From Larkinella insperata (lineage in GTDB: Bacteria > Bacteroidota > Bacteroidia > Cytophagales > Spirosomataceae), in the NCBI RefSeq assembly GCF_026248825.1, contig NZ_CP110973.1, forward strand, positions 4,609,501-4,673,500: a stretch of DNA of 64,000 bases, given 5' to 3'. A program made the position numbers and the translations under genes. Shown one piece after another: positions 51,506 to 60,302 of the stretch; the stretch's first letter is position 1; every line of letters begins with the position of its first letter. The notes under the pieces are model-generated. The model ran no database searches. It was not told the origin of the DNA and was given only the letters and a program-made list of their open reading frames with translations.

Positions 51506-52084
51506 GTGCAACTTACCGACCAGGAATTGATTCATGCGATAAAACTGGGCAACGAGCCCGCGTTTGAGGCCGTTTTCCGGCAGCATTACGCACCGTTGTG
51601 CCAGTACGCCCGCACGTTCCTGCACGATTGGGACGATGCGGAGGAAGCCGTTCAGGCGGTTTTTCTGGCGATCTGGGAAAAACGGGAGAGCCTGGAAATC
51701 ACGGTTTCGCTCAAATCGTATTTGTACCGGTCGGTGCACAACCGCTGTTTGAACCGCATCCGGCATTTGTCGGTGCAGGCCGAACACCGGGAGCAGGCGG
51801 CCTACGAGGTGGAACTGTTTCAGTCGTCGGAGGCTCCGATGCAGTCGATGATTGCCGATGAGTTGTCGGACCGGTTGCAGGAAGCCATCCAGCGGCTGCC
51901 CGAACAATGCCGGTTGATTTTTTCGATGAGCCGGTTTGAAGAAATGAAGTATCAGGAAATTGCCGATCAGCTGGGGCTTTCCATCAAAACCGTGGAGAAC
52001 CAGATCGGGAAGGCCCTGCGGATTTTACGAACGGAGTTGGCCGACTATTTGCCGGCTTTGTGGTTATTATGGTGGTTAGAATAA
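51506..52084 (+). CDS. ECF sigma factor of the FecI type
   Basis: A 192-residue protein from a GTG start (no other start fits). Region 2 is 'QHYAPLCQYARTFLHDWDDA', 'EAVQAVFLAIWEKRESL' and 'SLKSYLYRSVHNRCLNRIRH'. Region 4 is 'LPEQCRLIFSMSRFEEMKYQ' and 'LGLSIKTVENQIGKALRILR'. The C-terminal 'LADYLPALWLLWW' is usual for Bacteroidota sigma-70 family members (sigma-70/Bacteroides expansion family). It precedes a FecR gene by 96 bp. Confidence 0.93.
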   Translation: MQLTDQELIHAIKLGNEPAFEAVFRQHYAPLCQYARTFLHDWDDAEEAVQAVFLAIWEKRESLEITVSLKSYLYRSVHNRCLNRIRHLSVQAEHREQAAYEVELFQSSEAPMQSMIADELSDRLQEAIQRLPEQCRLIFSMSRFEEMKYQEIADQLGLSIKTVENQIGKALRILRTELADYLPALWLLWWLE

Positions 52085-52180
52085 AGAAACAAGAAAGGAG
52101 AGAAGTGGCCTAGACTCCCATCGTGGTTAAAACGATTTCGGTCTTACGCTATTGTCTTACGTTCATAGTCGAAAAAATAA

Positions 52181-53257
52181 ATGCCTGATCAATCCGAAAA
52201 CCGAATCGACGACGACCTGCTGGGTAAATACCTGGCCGGGGAGACTGATGCTGCCGAGTCGGAACGGGTACGGCGCTGGCTGGATCAGGATCATTCCGAA
52301 CGGCAGGAGTTCGACCGCTTCGAGCGGATCTGGAACACCGCCGGTCAGTTGCAGCAACGGCCCGAAGCCCGGCCAATCCCCGTGGATACGGACGCGGCCT
52401 GGCAGAAAATGCGGTCCAAAATGAGTCCGCCCGCCGTGACCCCTCCGGAGCCAGCCGCACCCGAACCCGTTGTAAAACCGTTGCCCGTAGAGCCCTTCCA
52501 AACCCGCCGAAACCGGAGCTGGTGGCAATCACCGGCCTGGGCGGTGGCGGCAATGGCCCTGCTGGTGTCGGGGTTGTTGTGGGTACTGCTGAAGCAGACC
52601 AAAACCGAGCCGGTTGCCGAGGTTGCTGCGGTGAGTACCAACGGAAAAATCGAGAAAATTCTGCCCGATGGCAGCACGGTATTGCTTAATAAAGACAGCA
52701 AGCTGATCTACCCCGAACGGTTTGCCGCCGACAGCCGCGAAGTTCAGCTGACGGGCGAAGCCTTTTTCCAAGTTAAACCCGACCCGTCGAGGCCGTTCCG
52801 GATTCACGTCCGCAACACCACCGTTCAGGTCTTGGGAACTTCGTTCAGCATCCGGGCGTATACCGATGACGTGCGGGTGGCCGTTCAAACCGGGAAAGTG
52901 AAGTTTTCGGCCAGCAAACAGGAGATTACGCTCGTCAAAAACGAACAGGCCGCTTTCAGTGCAAAGAAAGATACAATTATTAAAGCCCCGAAATTCGACG
53001 CCAATGCGATGACCTTTCAGACCGGGAAGCTGGAGTTTGATGCTGAGCCGCTGAGTAAGGTCGTAAAAACGCTGAATGAGGTCTATCATGCCGATATTCA
53101 TCTGGCCAACGAACAACTAGGAGGGTGTACTTTTTCATCAAATTTCAAGGATGAAAGCCTGGACTACGTTCTGAATACCGTGCAACTGGCTCTGCATCTC
53201 AGTATTCAGCGGGAGGGAAATCGCATCATCCTGGATGGGAAGCCGCCCTGCCTGTAA
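52181..53257 (+). CDS. FecR-type anti-sigma factor with DUF4974
   Basis: A 358-residue single-pass inner-membrane protein. The cytoplasmic N domain has 'DLLGKYLAGETDAAESERVR'. A Pro-rich linker precedes TM ~118-137 ('AWAVAAMALLVSGLLWVLL'). The periplasmic FecR domain holds 'KILPDGSTVLLNKDSKLIYP', 'REVQLTGEAFFQVKPDPSRP' and 'TTVQVLGTSFSIRAYTDDVR'. DUF4974 ends the protein ('LEFDAEPLSKVVKTLNEVYH'). In related systems FecR receives a signal from an STN domain of an outer-membrane receptor and frees or activates the sigma factor. The next gene encodes such a domain. Confidence 0.93.
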   Translation: MPDQSENRIDDDLLGKYLAGETDAAESERVRRWLDQDHSERQEFDRFERIWNTAGQLQQRPEARPIPVDTDAAWQKMRSKMSPPAVTPPEPAAPEPVVKPLPVEPFQTRRNRSWWQSPAWAVAAMALLVSGLLWVLLKQTKTEPVAEVAAVSTNGKIEKILPDGSTVLLNKDSKLIYPERFAADSREVQLTGEAFFQVKPDPSRPFRIHVRNTTVQVLGTSFSIRAYTDDVRVAVQTGKVKFSASKQEITLVKNEQAAFSAKKDTIIKAPKFDANAMTFQTGKLEFDAEPLSKVVKTLNEVYHADIHLANEQLGGCTFSSNFKDESLDYVLNTVQLALHLSIQREGNRIILDGKPPCL

Positions 53258-53360
53258 GGCGTCACGATACTCAACGGCTATTTATTCTTTGTCCGGTCAA
53301 CGGTCTGCGTAGGGGAAACACCTGCTTTGGGGGTCTTCCGGCTAATTAGTTCACCATACC

Positions 53361-55337
53361 ATGTATCCGATTCGTTTCATCCTTTGTCTAATAGGTTGTG
53401 GCTTGCTACGCCCGGCAGTTGCGCAACAAACCCCCGCGCTCGAACGGGTGGTTTCGGTTGACTTTACCAGCGAGCGCATCGATCATGCCCTGAAAATCAT
53501 CGCCAGCAAGGGCCAGTTCTCATTTGCGTATAATCCAACCATCATCAATGCCAACAGCACCCTGACCCTGCGGACGACCAATACCGTGCGGGCCGTCCTG
53601 AACCAGATTTTTCGCGGTACAATTGCCTACAAAGCGCGGGGGAACCACATCATTTTGCAGAAAGCGGAAGCCCCCGAGGAAGCGCCGAAAAGCTTTGTTC
53701 TGGACGGCTACATCACCGACCGCCAAACCGGACAGAAAGTCAGTCAGGTGAGTGTCTACGAAAAAACGACCCTGGCGTCCACGGTTTCCAACCCGTACGG
53801 GTATTACCGCATCAAGCTATCGACGGCCATTCCGTCGGTGAAGCTGGAAGTTCGGCGGAAGTATTATTTTGCGGAAACGGTGACCATCAGCGCCCGGCAG
53901 TCGCACAAACTCGATATCGGGCTGACGCCTTTGCCCACGCAGCTTGCCCTACAGCCGCTCACGGCCCGAACGTCAATTGACACCACCCGCCCGACGGTTA
54001 TCATACCGCAGCCCGTTGCCGTTGCCATCCCCGTCGATTCGACGCCCGTACCCCGAACCAGTCCGCCGGGACCAACGATCTGGGACCGCAGCAAATCGGT
54101 GCTGGCCGAAACCAAAGACGATTTTGCCGACTGGTTTAAAACCACCCGGCAGTCCATCCACGACGCCAACCTGGCGGGCGACACCATTTACCGGGACATG
54201 CAGTTTTCGCTCTTTCCGTTTGTCGGGACCAACCACACCCTGAGTGGCCGGGTTATCAACCAGTATTCATTTAATCTGGTGGGCGGCTATTCACTGGGGG
54301 TCCGGTCGCTGGAAATCGGCGGTTTCCTGAACATGGTGCGGGGCGATGTGAGCGGGGTGCAGGTGGCCGGATTTGCCAATGCGGTTGGCGAGAACACGAA
54401 CGGGGTGCAGGTGGCCGGTTTTTTCAACGGGGTTCGGAAAGAGGTCATGGGTGTTCAGGCGGCTGGTTTCGGGAATACCGTACTCGGGAAAGTTCAGGGC
54501 GTCCAGGCGGCCGGTTTCTACAACATGACGATGGGAACCATGCCGGAGAGTATCCAGGCGGCCGGTTTTGGCAACATTGTGCTCGACGAGATGAGCGGGT
54601 TCCAATTGTCTGGATTCACCAACGTAGCGGCCCGCTCGATGGCCGGTTTTCAGCTGACGGGGTACGGCAACATCACCGGCGGCACCATGACGGGTTTCCA
54701 GTTGGCGGGTTTCACCAACATCACCATCGGCGAACTGCGCGGCTGGCAGATCAGCGGATTTATGAACTACGCCGGGAAAGTGGTTCGGGGCCATCAGCTG
54801 GCCGTGGTGAACATCGCCCAGTCGTCGGAAACCACGCCGTACGGGTTGTTTAGTTACGTGCAGAAAAATGGGTACCGCCGTCTGGAGGTTGCGACCGACG
54901 AGGTGATGACGGCCAACCTGACGTTTAAAACCGGCGTTCGGCGTTTTTACAACATCTTTACGGGCGGTTCTAACCTGGGTGAAGCCGGGAAACCGCTCTG
55001 GAGTGTCGGCTACGGCTTCGGAACGGCGGTGGATCTGAAGCGGGGCTGGATGCTGAATTTTGACCTGACCGGCCACGTCCTGAGTGATGTCGACCGCTAT
55101 TACTGGGATGCCTGGAACACGCACCTGAGGCTGGAAATGGGCATCGAGAAAAAACTGTCCCGGCGGCTGGCGCTGGTGGTGGGCCCTTCGGCAAACCTGT
55201 ACCTGAGCGACTACTACCGGACCAAACCGGCCACCCGCATTGACGTGCCCCTGTTTGGCAACTCGGATACTATTTTCAGCGTCTTTTCGACGGGCTGGGT
55301 CGGCTTCCGGGCGGGCCTGCGGATTTGCAATCCGTAG
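53361..55337 (+). CDS. STN-domain surface protein with ~11 16-residue repeats
   Basis: A 658-residue protein with a signal peptide ('FILCLIGCGLLRPAVAQ'). STN domain ~30-105 ('VDFTSERIDHALKIIASKGQ', 'LTLRTTNTVRAVLNQIFRGT', 'IAYKARGNHIILQKA'); carboxypeptidase-regulatory-like fold ~113-195 ('GYITDRQTGQKVSQVSVYEK'); Pro/Thr linker; helix ~245-285; then residues ~317-490 with repeats of the type '(V/F)Q(V/A/L)AGFxN', most 16 residues long; and a C-terminal barrel-like part ending 'RAGLRICNP'. The repeats resemble the LA_2272-type surface repeats known from Leptospira, by memory of the motif only. No TonB-box barrel or plug is seen. It follows FecI and FecR in the same direction, so it is the likely signal input of that pair. 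Confidence 0.82.
   Translation: MYPIRFILCLIGCGLLRPAVAQQTPALERVVSVDFTSERIDHALKIIASKGQFSFAYNPTIINANSTLTLRTTNTVRAVLNQIFRGTIAYKARGNHIILQKAEAPEEAPKSFVLDGYITDRQTGQKVSQVSVYEKTTLASTVSNPYGYYRIKLSTAIPSVKLEVRRKYYFAETVTISARQSHKLDIGLTPLPTQLALQPLTARTSIDTTRPTVIIPQPVAVAIPVDSTPVPRTSPPGPTIWDRSKSVLAETKDDFADWFKTTRQSIHDANLAGDTIYRDMQFSLFPFVGTNHTLSGRVINQYSFNLVGGYSLGVRSLEIGGFLNMVRGDVSGVQVAGFANAVGENTNGVQVAGFFNGVRKEVMGVQAAGFGNTVLGKVQGVQAAGFYNMTMGTMPESIQAAGFGNIVLDEMSGFQLSGFTNVAARSMAGFQLTGYGNITGGTMTGFQLAGFTNITIGELRGWQISGFMNYAGKVVRGHQLAVVNIAQSSETTPYGLFSYVQKNGYRRLEVATDEVMTANLTFKTGVRRFYNIFTGGSNLGEAGKPLWSVGYGFGTAVDLKRGWMLNFDLTGHVLSDVDRYYWDAWNTHLRLEMGIEKKLSRRLALVVGPSANLYLSDYYRTKPATRIDVPLFGNSDTIFSVFSTGWVGFRAGLRICNP
54309..54800 (+). 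repeat. Coding tandem repeat of about 48 bp (16 residues), ~10-11 units
   Basis: Inside the STN-domain gene, units such as 'VQVAGFANAVGENTNG', 'VQVAGFFNGVRKEVMG', 'VQAAGFGNTVLGKVQG', 'FQLTGYGNITGGTMTG' and 'FQLAGFTNITIGELRG' follow one another. The protein repeat is clear, while the DNA units have diverged, so it is an old duplication and not a recent microsatellite-like expansion. Confidence 0.85.
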
Positions 55338-55422
55338 CGCCCTCAAAAAAACGGTCGGCGGGGTGGGATTTGTCGGCCGTTTTTGTTTGGTTTGGAAAAT
55401 AGCACATCAATTTTCAAATCGA

Positions 55423-56511
55423 ATGACGGAAGCAAGTAAGAATTTCCTTTACGCCTACCTCAACAACGCATCGCCCACGGGTTTTGAGTCGTCGGGGCAG
55501 CAAATCTGGCTGGATTACCTCAAACCATACATTGACGAGTATATTGTGGATACGTACGGTACCGTAGTCGGTGTTATCAACGGCGGCACGGATTCGGGCG
55601 ATCAGCAACCGTATAAAGTGGTCATTGAGGCCCATTCCGACGAAATCTCGTGGTTTGTCAACTTCATTTCCGACGATGGCTACCTGTACGTCCGGCGCAA
55701 CGGGGGTTCCGACGCCCTGATTGCTCCCTCCATGCGGGTCGATCTGCACACGGCGAACGGAATCGTTAAAGGGGTGTTTGGCTGGCCGGCGATCCACGTC
55801 CGGGATCTGGCGAAAGATGCGGCTCCGAAAGTGACGGACCTGTTTATCGACGTGGGCGCGCAGACGAAGCAGGAGGTGCTGGACATGGGCATTCACGTGG
55901 GCACGGTCTGTACGTTCTCCGATGGTTTGTTTGAACTAAACAACCGGTATTATGTTGGCCGGGCGCTCGACAACCGCATGGGGGGCTTCATGATTGCCGA
56001 GGTGGCGCGTCTGCTGAAGGAAAACAACGTCAAGCTGCCGTTTACGCTATACATTGTCAATGCCGTCCAGGAAGAAATTGGCCTGCGGGGAGCCGAAATG
56101 ATTGCCCGTCGACTGAAGCCCGATCTGGCCATCATCACCGACGTGACGCACGACACGCAATCGCCCAAATACGACAAGAAGGAGCAGGGCGACCTGAAAG
56201 CCGGGGGCGGTCCGGTGATTTGCTACGGTCCGGCGGTGCAGAACAAGGTACGGGACTTCATCATTCAGGTGGCGCAGGAGAAGGAGATCGCTTTTCAGCG
56301 CCAGGCCGTCAGCCGTTCAACGGGCACCGACACCGACTCGTTTGCCTACGCGTCGGAAGGCAGCGCATCGGCCCTGATTTCGTTGCCGCTCAAGTACATG
56401 CACACCACAGTCGAGACCGTGCACATGGACGATGTGCAGGCCGTCATCAAATTAATTTACGAAACCTTGCTGGCTGTGCAGGGCAACGAGGATTTCCGGT
56501 ATTTGAGCTAA
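55423..56511 (+). CDS. M42 family aminopeptidase/glutamyl aminopeptidase
   Basis: The ATG at 55423 gives 362 residues; the longer frame overlaps the preceding gene. A cytosolic dinuclear-metal peptidase. It has 'ASPTGFESSGQQIWLDYLKP', the first metal ligands 'KVVIEAHSDEISWFVNFI', 'RYYVGRALDNRMGGFMIAEV' (bridging Asp), the catalytic Glu pair in 'VQEEIGLRGAEMIA', 'LAIITDVTHDTQSP' and the last ligand in 'LKYMHTTVETVHMDDVQAVI'. Length and order match M42 peptidases, which form tetrahedral dodecamers and remove N-terminal residues from peptides. Confidence 0.92.
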   Translation: MTEASKNFLYAYLNNASPTGFESSGQQIWLDYLKPYIDEYIVDTYGTVVGVINGGTDSGDQQPYKVVIEAHSDEISWFVNFISDDGYLYVRRNGGSDALIAPSMRVDLHTANGIVKGVFGWPAIHVRDLAKDAAPKVTDLFIDVGAQTKQEVLDMGIHVGTVCTFSDGLFELNNRYYVGRALDNRMGGFMIAEVARLLKENNVKLPFTLYIVNAVQEEIGLRGAEMIARRLKPDLAIITDVTHDTQSPKYDKKEQGDLKAGGGPVICYGPAVQNKVRDFIIQVAQEKEIAFQRQAVSRSTGTDTDSFAYASEGSASALISLPLKYMHTTVETVHMDDVQAVIKLIYETLLAVQGNEDFRYLS

Positions 56512-56532
56512 ACCGCAAGTAGTTTATTCCGA

Positions 56533-56572
56533 GCCGCCCACGCTGCCAGTACAGCGTGGGCGGCTTTTTTTT
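56533..56572 (+). terminator. Intrinsic terminator of the M42 peptidase gene
   Basis: A perfect 13-bp GC-rich stem (GCCGCCCACGCTG / CAGCGTGGGCGGC) with a 6-base loop, followed by a run of eight T at 56565-56572. It begins 21 bp after the stop. Confidence 0.93.
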
Positions 56573-56753
56573 GGCTGATGGCCCGTCGGATGCACACCCC
56601 AGGTGACCGGGCAGTGTTTTGCCAAAAACAGACCACACAGTCGAATTTATGGCCATTTCCTCATCCGAACGGTCCTAATTCGGGTTATACGTGTTGATGG
56701 CGCTCTGAAAAGCAGAAATTTACTTTTTAACGAATACATTGGCCCGTACACGC

Positions 56754-58364
56754 ATGGAGGAAAATTTGAAGAAACACCTTTGGTGGCAGGAAGGAGTCAT
56801 TTACCAAATTTACCCCCGATCTTACCAGGACAGCAACGGCGACGGCATTGGCGACTTACCGGGCGTTATCCGACGCCTGGATTATTTGAAATGGCTGGGG
56901 GTAACGGCGGTCTGGCTTTCCCCCATTTACCCGTCACCGATGGCCGACTTTGGCTACGATATCTCGGATTATCAGGGTGTTCATCCGTTGTTTGGTACCG
57001 AAGCGGATTTCGATACCCTGCTCGAGGAGGTGCACAAGCGGGGGCTGAAACTGCTCCTGGATCTGGTGCCGAACCACACTTCCGATCAACACCCGTGGTT
57101 TCTGGAATCCCGCTCGTCGCGCGATAACCCGAAGCGCGACTGGTACATTTGGCATGACCCGCTGCCGGACGGTTCCCCGCCCAACAACTGGCTCAGCGTA
57201 TTTGGCGGCCCCGGTTGGGAGTGGGACGAAACCACCGGGCAATATTACTACCACGCTTTCCTGAAAGAACAACCGGACCTGAACTGGCGGAATCCGGCGG
57301 TGCGGCAGGCCATGTTTGATGTCATGCGGTTCTGGCTCAACAAGGGTGTCGATGGCTTCCGGGTGGACGTAATGTGGCACATGATCAAGGACGCTCAGCT
57401 CCGCGACAACCCCATCAACCCGGATTACCAGCCGCACATGGCAACGTATGAGCAGCTTCTTCCGGTTTATTCTACCGACCAGCCCGAAGTACATACGCTG
57501 GTGACGGAAATGCGCCAGGTACTGGATGAATACAATGAGCGGATGATGATTGGCGAGATTTACCTGCCCATTCACCAACTGATGGCCTACTACGGCATCG
57601 ACGGTAAAGGGGCGCATCTGCCGTTTAATTTTCAGTTATTGCTGTTGCCCTGGGAAGCGCCGAAAATTGCGGCCGCCATCGCCCAATACGAGGGGGTGCT
57701 GCCCGCGGGTGGCTGGCCCAACTGGGTGCTGGGCAACCACGATCAACCCCGGATTACCAGCCGGGTAGGGCGGGAGCAGGCCCGGGTTGCCGCCATGCTC
57801 CTGCTGACCCTGCGCGGGACGCCGACCATCTACTACGGCGACGAAATCGGGATGCGGGATGTACCCATTCCCTTTGAGGAGGTGCAGGACCCGCAGGGGT
57901 TGAACATGCCCGATAAAAACCTGAGCCGCGATCCGGCCCGGACGCCCATGCAGTGGAGTGCTGAACCCAATGCGGGGTTCACAACCGGGAAGCCCTGGCT
58001 GCGGCTGGCCGGAAATTTCCACCGCGAAAACGTGGAAATTCAGAAAATTGACCGCTTCTCGATGCTGGCGTTGCATAAACGGCTGATCGAACTCCGGCAG
58101 CGGGAACCCGCCTTGATGGTGGGTGATTACAAACCGGTTTATTCCGATACGCAATTGATGGCCTACATCCGGGAAGCGCCGGGTCATGCGCGGTTTCTGA
58201 TTGTGCTGAACCTGAGACACCGGCCGGGTTATTTTAAACTAAAAGACCGTTCGCTGAGCGGGACGGTTGAGATTGCGACGTACCCCGAACTGGAGGGATC
58301 GGTAGTGGAAGAGAGAATTAACCTGGGCGGGGACGAAGGAATCATTGTGCGACTTGACGATTAA
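56754..58364 (+). CDS. GH13 alpha-glucosidase (oligo-1,6-glucosidase/maltase type)
   Basis: The ATG at 56754 is chosen over an in-frame TTG at 56739, giving 536 residues. The (beta/alpha)8 GH13 regions are 'DLVPNHTSDQHPWF', 'DGFRVDVMWH' (nucleophile D205), 'MMIGEIYLPIHQ' (acid/base E268) and 'VLGNHDQPRI' (D330). 'WWQEGVIYQIYPRSYQDSNG' is the classic N terminus of the alpha-glucosidase subfamilies. No signal peptide, so it is cytoplasmic. It probably hydrolyses maltose or isomalto-oligosaccharides. It starts the alpha-glucan cluster and is 9 bp from treZ. Confidence 0.92.
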   Translation: MEENLKKHLWWQEGVIYQIYPRSYQDSNGDGIGDLPGVIRRLDYLKWLGVTAVWLSPIYPSPMADFGYDISDYQGVHPLFGTEADFDTLLEEVHKRGLKLLLDLVPNHTSDQHPWFLESRSSRDNPKRDWYIWHDPLPDGSPPNNWLSVFGGPGWEWDETTGQYYYHAFLKEQPDLNWRNPAVRQAMFDVMRFWLNKGVDGFRVDVMWHMIKDAQLRDNPINPDYQPHMATYEQLLPVYSTDQPEVHTLVTEMRQVLDEYNERMMIGEIYLPIHQLMAYYGIDGKGAHLPFNFQLLLLPWEAPKIAAAIAQYEGVLPAGGWPNWVLGNHDQPRITSRVGREQARVAAMLLLTLRGTPTIYYGDEIGMRDVPIPFEEVQDPQGLNMPDKNLSRDPARTPMQWSAEPNAGFTTGKPWLRLAGNFHRENVEIQKIDRFSMLALHKRLIELRQREPALMVGDYKPVYSDTQLMAYIREAPGHARFLIVLNLRHRPGYFKLKDRSLSGTVEIATYPELEGSVVEERINLGGDEGIIVRLDD

Positions 58365-58373
58365 CATTCTTTC

Positions 58374-60242
58374 ATGAAAACAATTGGTGCAAATTATACC
58401 GGTGCCGGCCGTTGCGTTTTTACGGTCTGGGCTCCGGAGAAGAAATCCATGACCTTGCGGCTCCTCGATCCAGCGGAGCGCGACATTCCGATGGAACGCA
58501 CGGCGTGGGGCTACTTCAGCGTGGAGGTGACGGATATTCAGCCGGGAACCCGCTACTTTTATAAACCCGATGGTGCTGAAGCGTACCCCGACCCGGCCTC
58601 CCATTTTCAACCCGAGGGGGTTCACGGTCCTTCGGCGGTGGTTGATCATGCCGCCCATCCCTGGCAGGATCAAAGCTGGCGCGGGTTGTCGTTTCATGAT
58701 CTGATCCTGTATGAACTGCACGTGGGGACGTTTACCCCCGAAGGAACGTTTGAAGCCATTATTCCCCGTCTGGACGACTTGGCGGCAACCGGAATCAACG
58801 CGCTGGAACTGATGCCGGTTGCCCAGTTTCCCGGTGTTCGCAACTGGGGGTATGACGGTGTTTATCCGTATTCGGTGCAGGATTCGTACGGCGGGCCGGA
58901 AGGGTTAAAAAAGCTGGTGGATGCCTGTCACACCCGCGGAATTGCCGTTTTTCTGGATGTAGTCTATAATCACATCGGGCCCGAAGGCAATTACTTCAGC
59001 CTGTTTGGTCCGTATTTCACCCAAAAATACTGCACGCCCTGGGGCAACGCCCTTAACTTCGACGAGGAATGGTCGGACGGGGTTCGGGATTATTTTTCCA
59101 ACAACCCCCTGCACTGGTTTGAACACTACCACATCGACGGCTTGCGGTTTGATGCCATTCACGCGGTTTTCGATATGGGGGCCGTCACCATCTGGGAACT
59201 GATTCATACGAAGGTCAAAAACCTGGAGCGCCGGGTGGGCCGGTCGCTGCACCTGGTGGCCGAATCCGATCTAAACGACCCGAAGGTGATTAAAGCCCCG
59301 GAAGCGGGCGGGTTTGGCTTTGATGCGCAGTGGCTTGACGACTTTCACCACGCCCTGTATGTGCTGCTCGACAAGGAGGGCCGGAAACGGTACGGCGATT
59401 TTGGCCGGATGGAACAACTGGCCAAAGCCCTGACCGACGGCTTTGTCATGAGTGGCGAGTATGCCACCTTTCGGAAGCGGAAATTTGGGGCTTCATCGGC
59501 CGGGATTCCGGGCGACCGCTTTGTGGTTTTCAACATCAACCACGACCAGGTGGGCAACCGCGTGAGCGGAGAACGCCTGTGTCACTTGATTGATTTTGAG
59601 CGGCAAAAGATCGCTGCGGCCCTGCTGTTGCTGTCGCCCTACGTACCCATGCTATTTATGGGCGAAGAGTACGCCGATGAGTCGCCTTTCTTTTATTTCG
59701 TCGATCATTCCGAGGAACAGCTGATCCAGGCCGTGAAAGAAGGCCGGAAGCAGGAGTTTGCCGCTTTTGGTGCGGATAGTGAACCGCGCGACCCGTTTGA
59801 GGAGGAAACCTATACGGAGTCCAGGATTCAGTGGGAAAAGCGAACGGAAGGGAAACACCGGATTATACTAGAATGGCACCGCAAACTGATTGAGCTTCGC
59901 CAAACCCAAACGGTATTGCGGAATGTCGATAAAAACGATATTCGCGTAACGGTATTGGGGCAGGAAGGGCTGGTGATGCACCGGCAGAGCGTTGGCGGCT
60001 ACGACCACCTGCTCAGTTTGTTCAATTTCTCCGATGAAGAAGTTTCGTATGAACTGCCCAGCTGGATTGAAGGCTGGAACAAGCTGCTCGATTCGAAGCA
60101 GCAGCACTGGATGCAGGAAGGCGACAACTCCGCAACGCTGCTGCCTGCGCAGCCCCAACCCGGCCAGACCGTGACGCTGCCCCCCAGTAGCGTAACCGTG
60201 TATACCGGGCAGGTGCAACTCCCGGCCGACGCTCCGGTTTGA
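58374..60242 (+). CDS. treZ: Malto-oligosyltrehalose trehalohydrolase
   Basis: A 622-residue enzyme that releases trehalose from maltooligosyl-trehalose. An N-terminal CBM48-like beta-sandwich ('CVFTVWAPEKKSMTLRLLDP') is followed by GH13 core motifs: 'VFLDVVYNHIGPEGNYF', 'GLRFDAIHAV' (D260), 'HLVAESDLNDPKV' (E297) and 'NINHDQVGNRVSG' (D391). 'WGYDGVYPYSVQDSYGGPEG' and 'LLLSPYVPMLFMGEEYADES' are typical of TreZ. The usual partner TreY (maltooligosyl trehalose synthase) is not in the window. It is translated 9 bp after the alpha-glucosidase. Confidence 0.9.
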   Translation: MKTIGANYTGAGRCVFTVWAPEKKSMTLRLLDPAERDIPMERTAWGYFSVEVTDIQPGTRYFYKPDGAEAYPDPASHFQPEGVHGPSAVVDHAAHPWQDQSWRGLSFHDLILYELHVGTFTPEGTFEAIIPRLDDLAATGINALELMPVAQFPGVRNWGYDGVYPYSVQDSYGGPEGLKKLVDACHTRGIAVFLDVVYNHIGPEGNYFSLFGPYFTQKYCTPWGNALNFDEEWSDGVRDYFSNNPLHWFEHYHIDGLRFDAIHAVFDMGAVTIWELIHTKVKNLERRVGRSLHLVAESDLNDPKVIKAPEAGGFGFDAQWLDDFHHALYVLLDKEGRKRYGDFGRMEQLAKALTDGFVMSGEYATFRKRKFGASSAGIPGDRFVVFNINHDQVGNRVSGERLCHLIDFERQKIAAALLLLSPYVPMLFMGEEYADESPFFYFVDHSEEQLIQAVKEGRKQEFAAFGADSEPRDPFEEETYTESRIQWEKRTEGKHRIILEWHRKLIELRQTQTVLRNVDKNDIRVTVLGQEGLVMHRQSVGGYDHLLSLFNFSDEEVSYELPSWIEGWNKLLDSKQQHWMQEGDNSATLLPAQPQPGQTVTLPPSSVTVYTGQVQLPADAPV

Positions 60243-60253
60243 TAGGCAAGATT

Positions 60254-60301
60254 CCTGTGCCCACAGACTAGGCGGGATAGCCGCCGATCTGCGGGCACAG
60301 G
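60254..60301. terminator. Two-tier hairpin between convergent treZ and DUF421 gene
   Basis: An outer 9-bp stem (CCTGTGCCC at 60254-60262 / GGGCACAGG at 60293-60301) encloses a second one (GGCGG / CCGCC, 60271-60275 / 60281-60285). It lacks a T-run but sits exactly between convergent stops. Confidence 0.6.
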
Positions 60302-60302
60302 G

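Noticed and set aside
54309..54800. Possible CRISPR-like array of ~48-bp units
   Set aside because: Units are contiguous and diverged, in frame, with no constant repeat plus unique spacer pattern and no cas genes.
51506..55337. Start of a SusC/SusD polysaccharide utilisation locus
   Set aside because: No SusC-type barrel, SusD protein or glycan-degrading enzyme follows; only the sigma, FecR and STN-repeat genes are present.
54291..55346. Minus-strand open frame of 351 codons with apparent repeats
   Set aside because: Its repeats are only the mirror of the coding 16-residue repeats on the plus strand.
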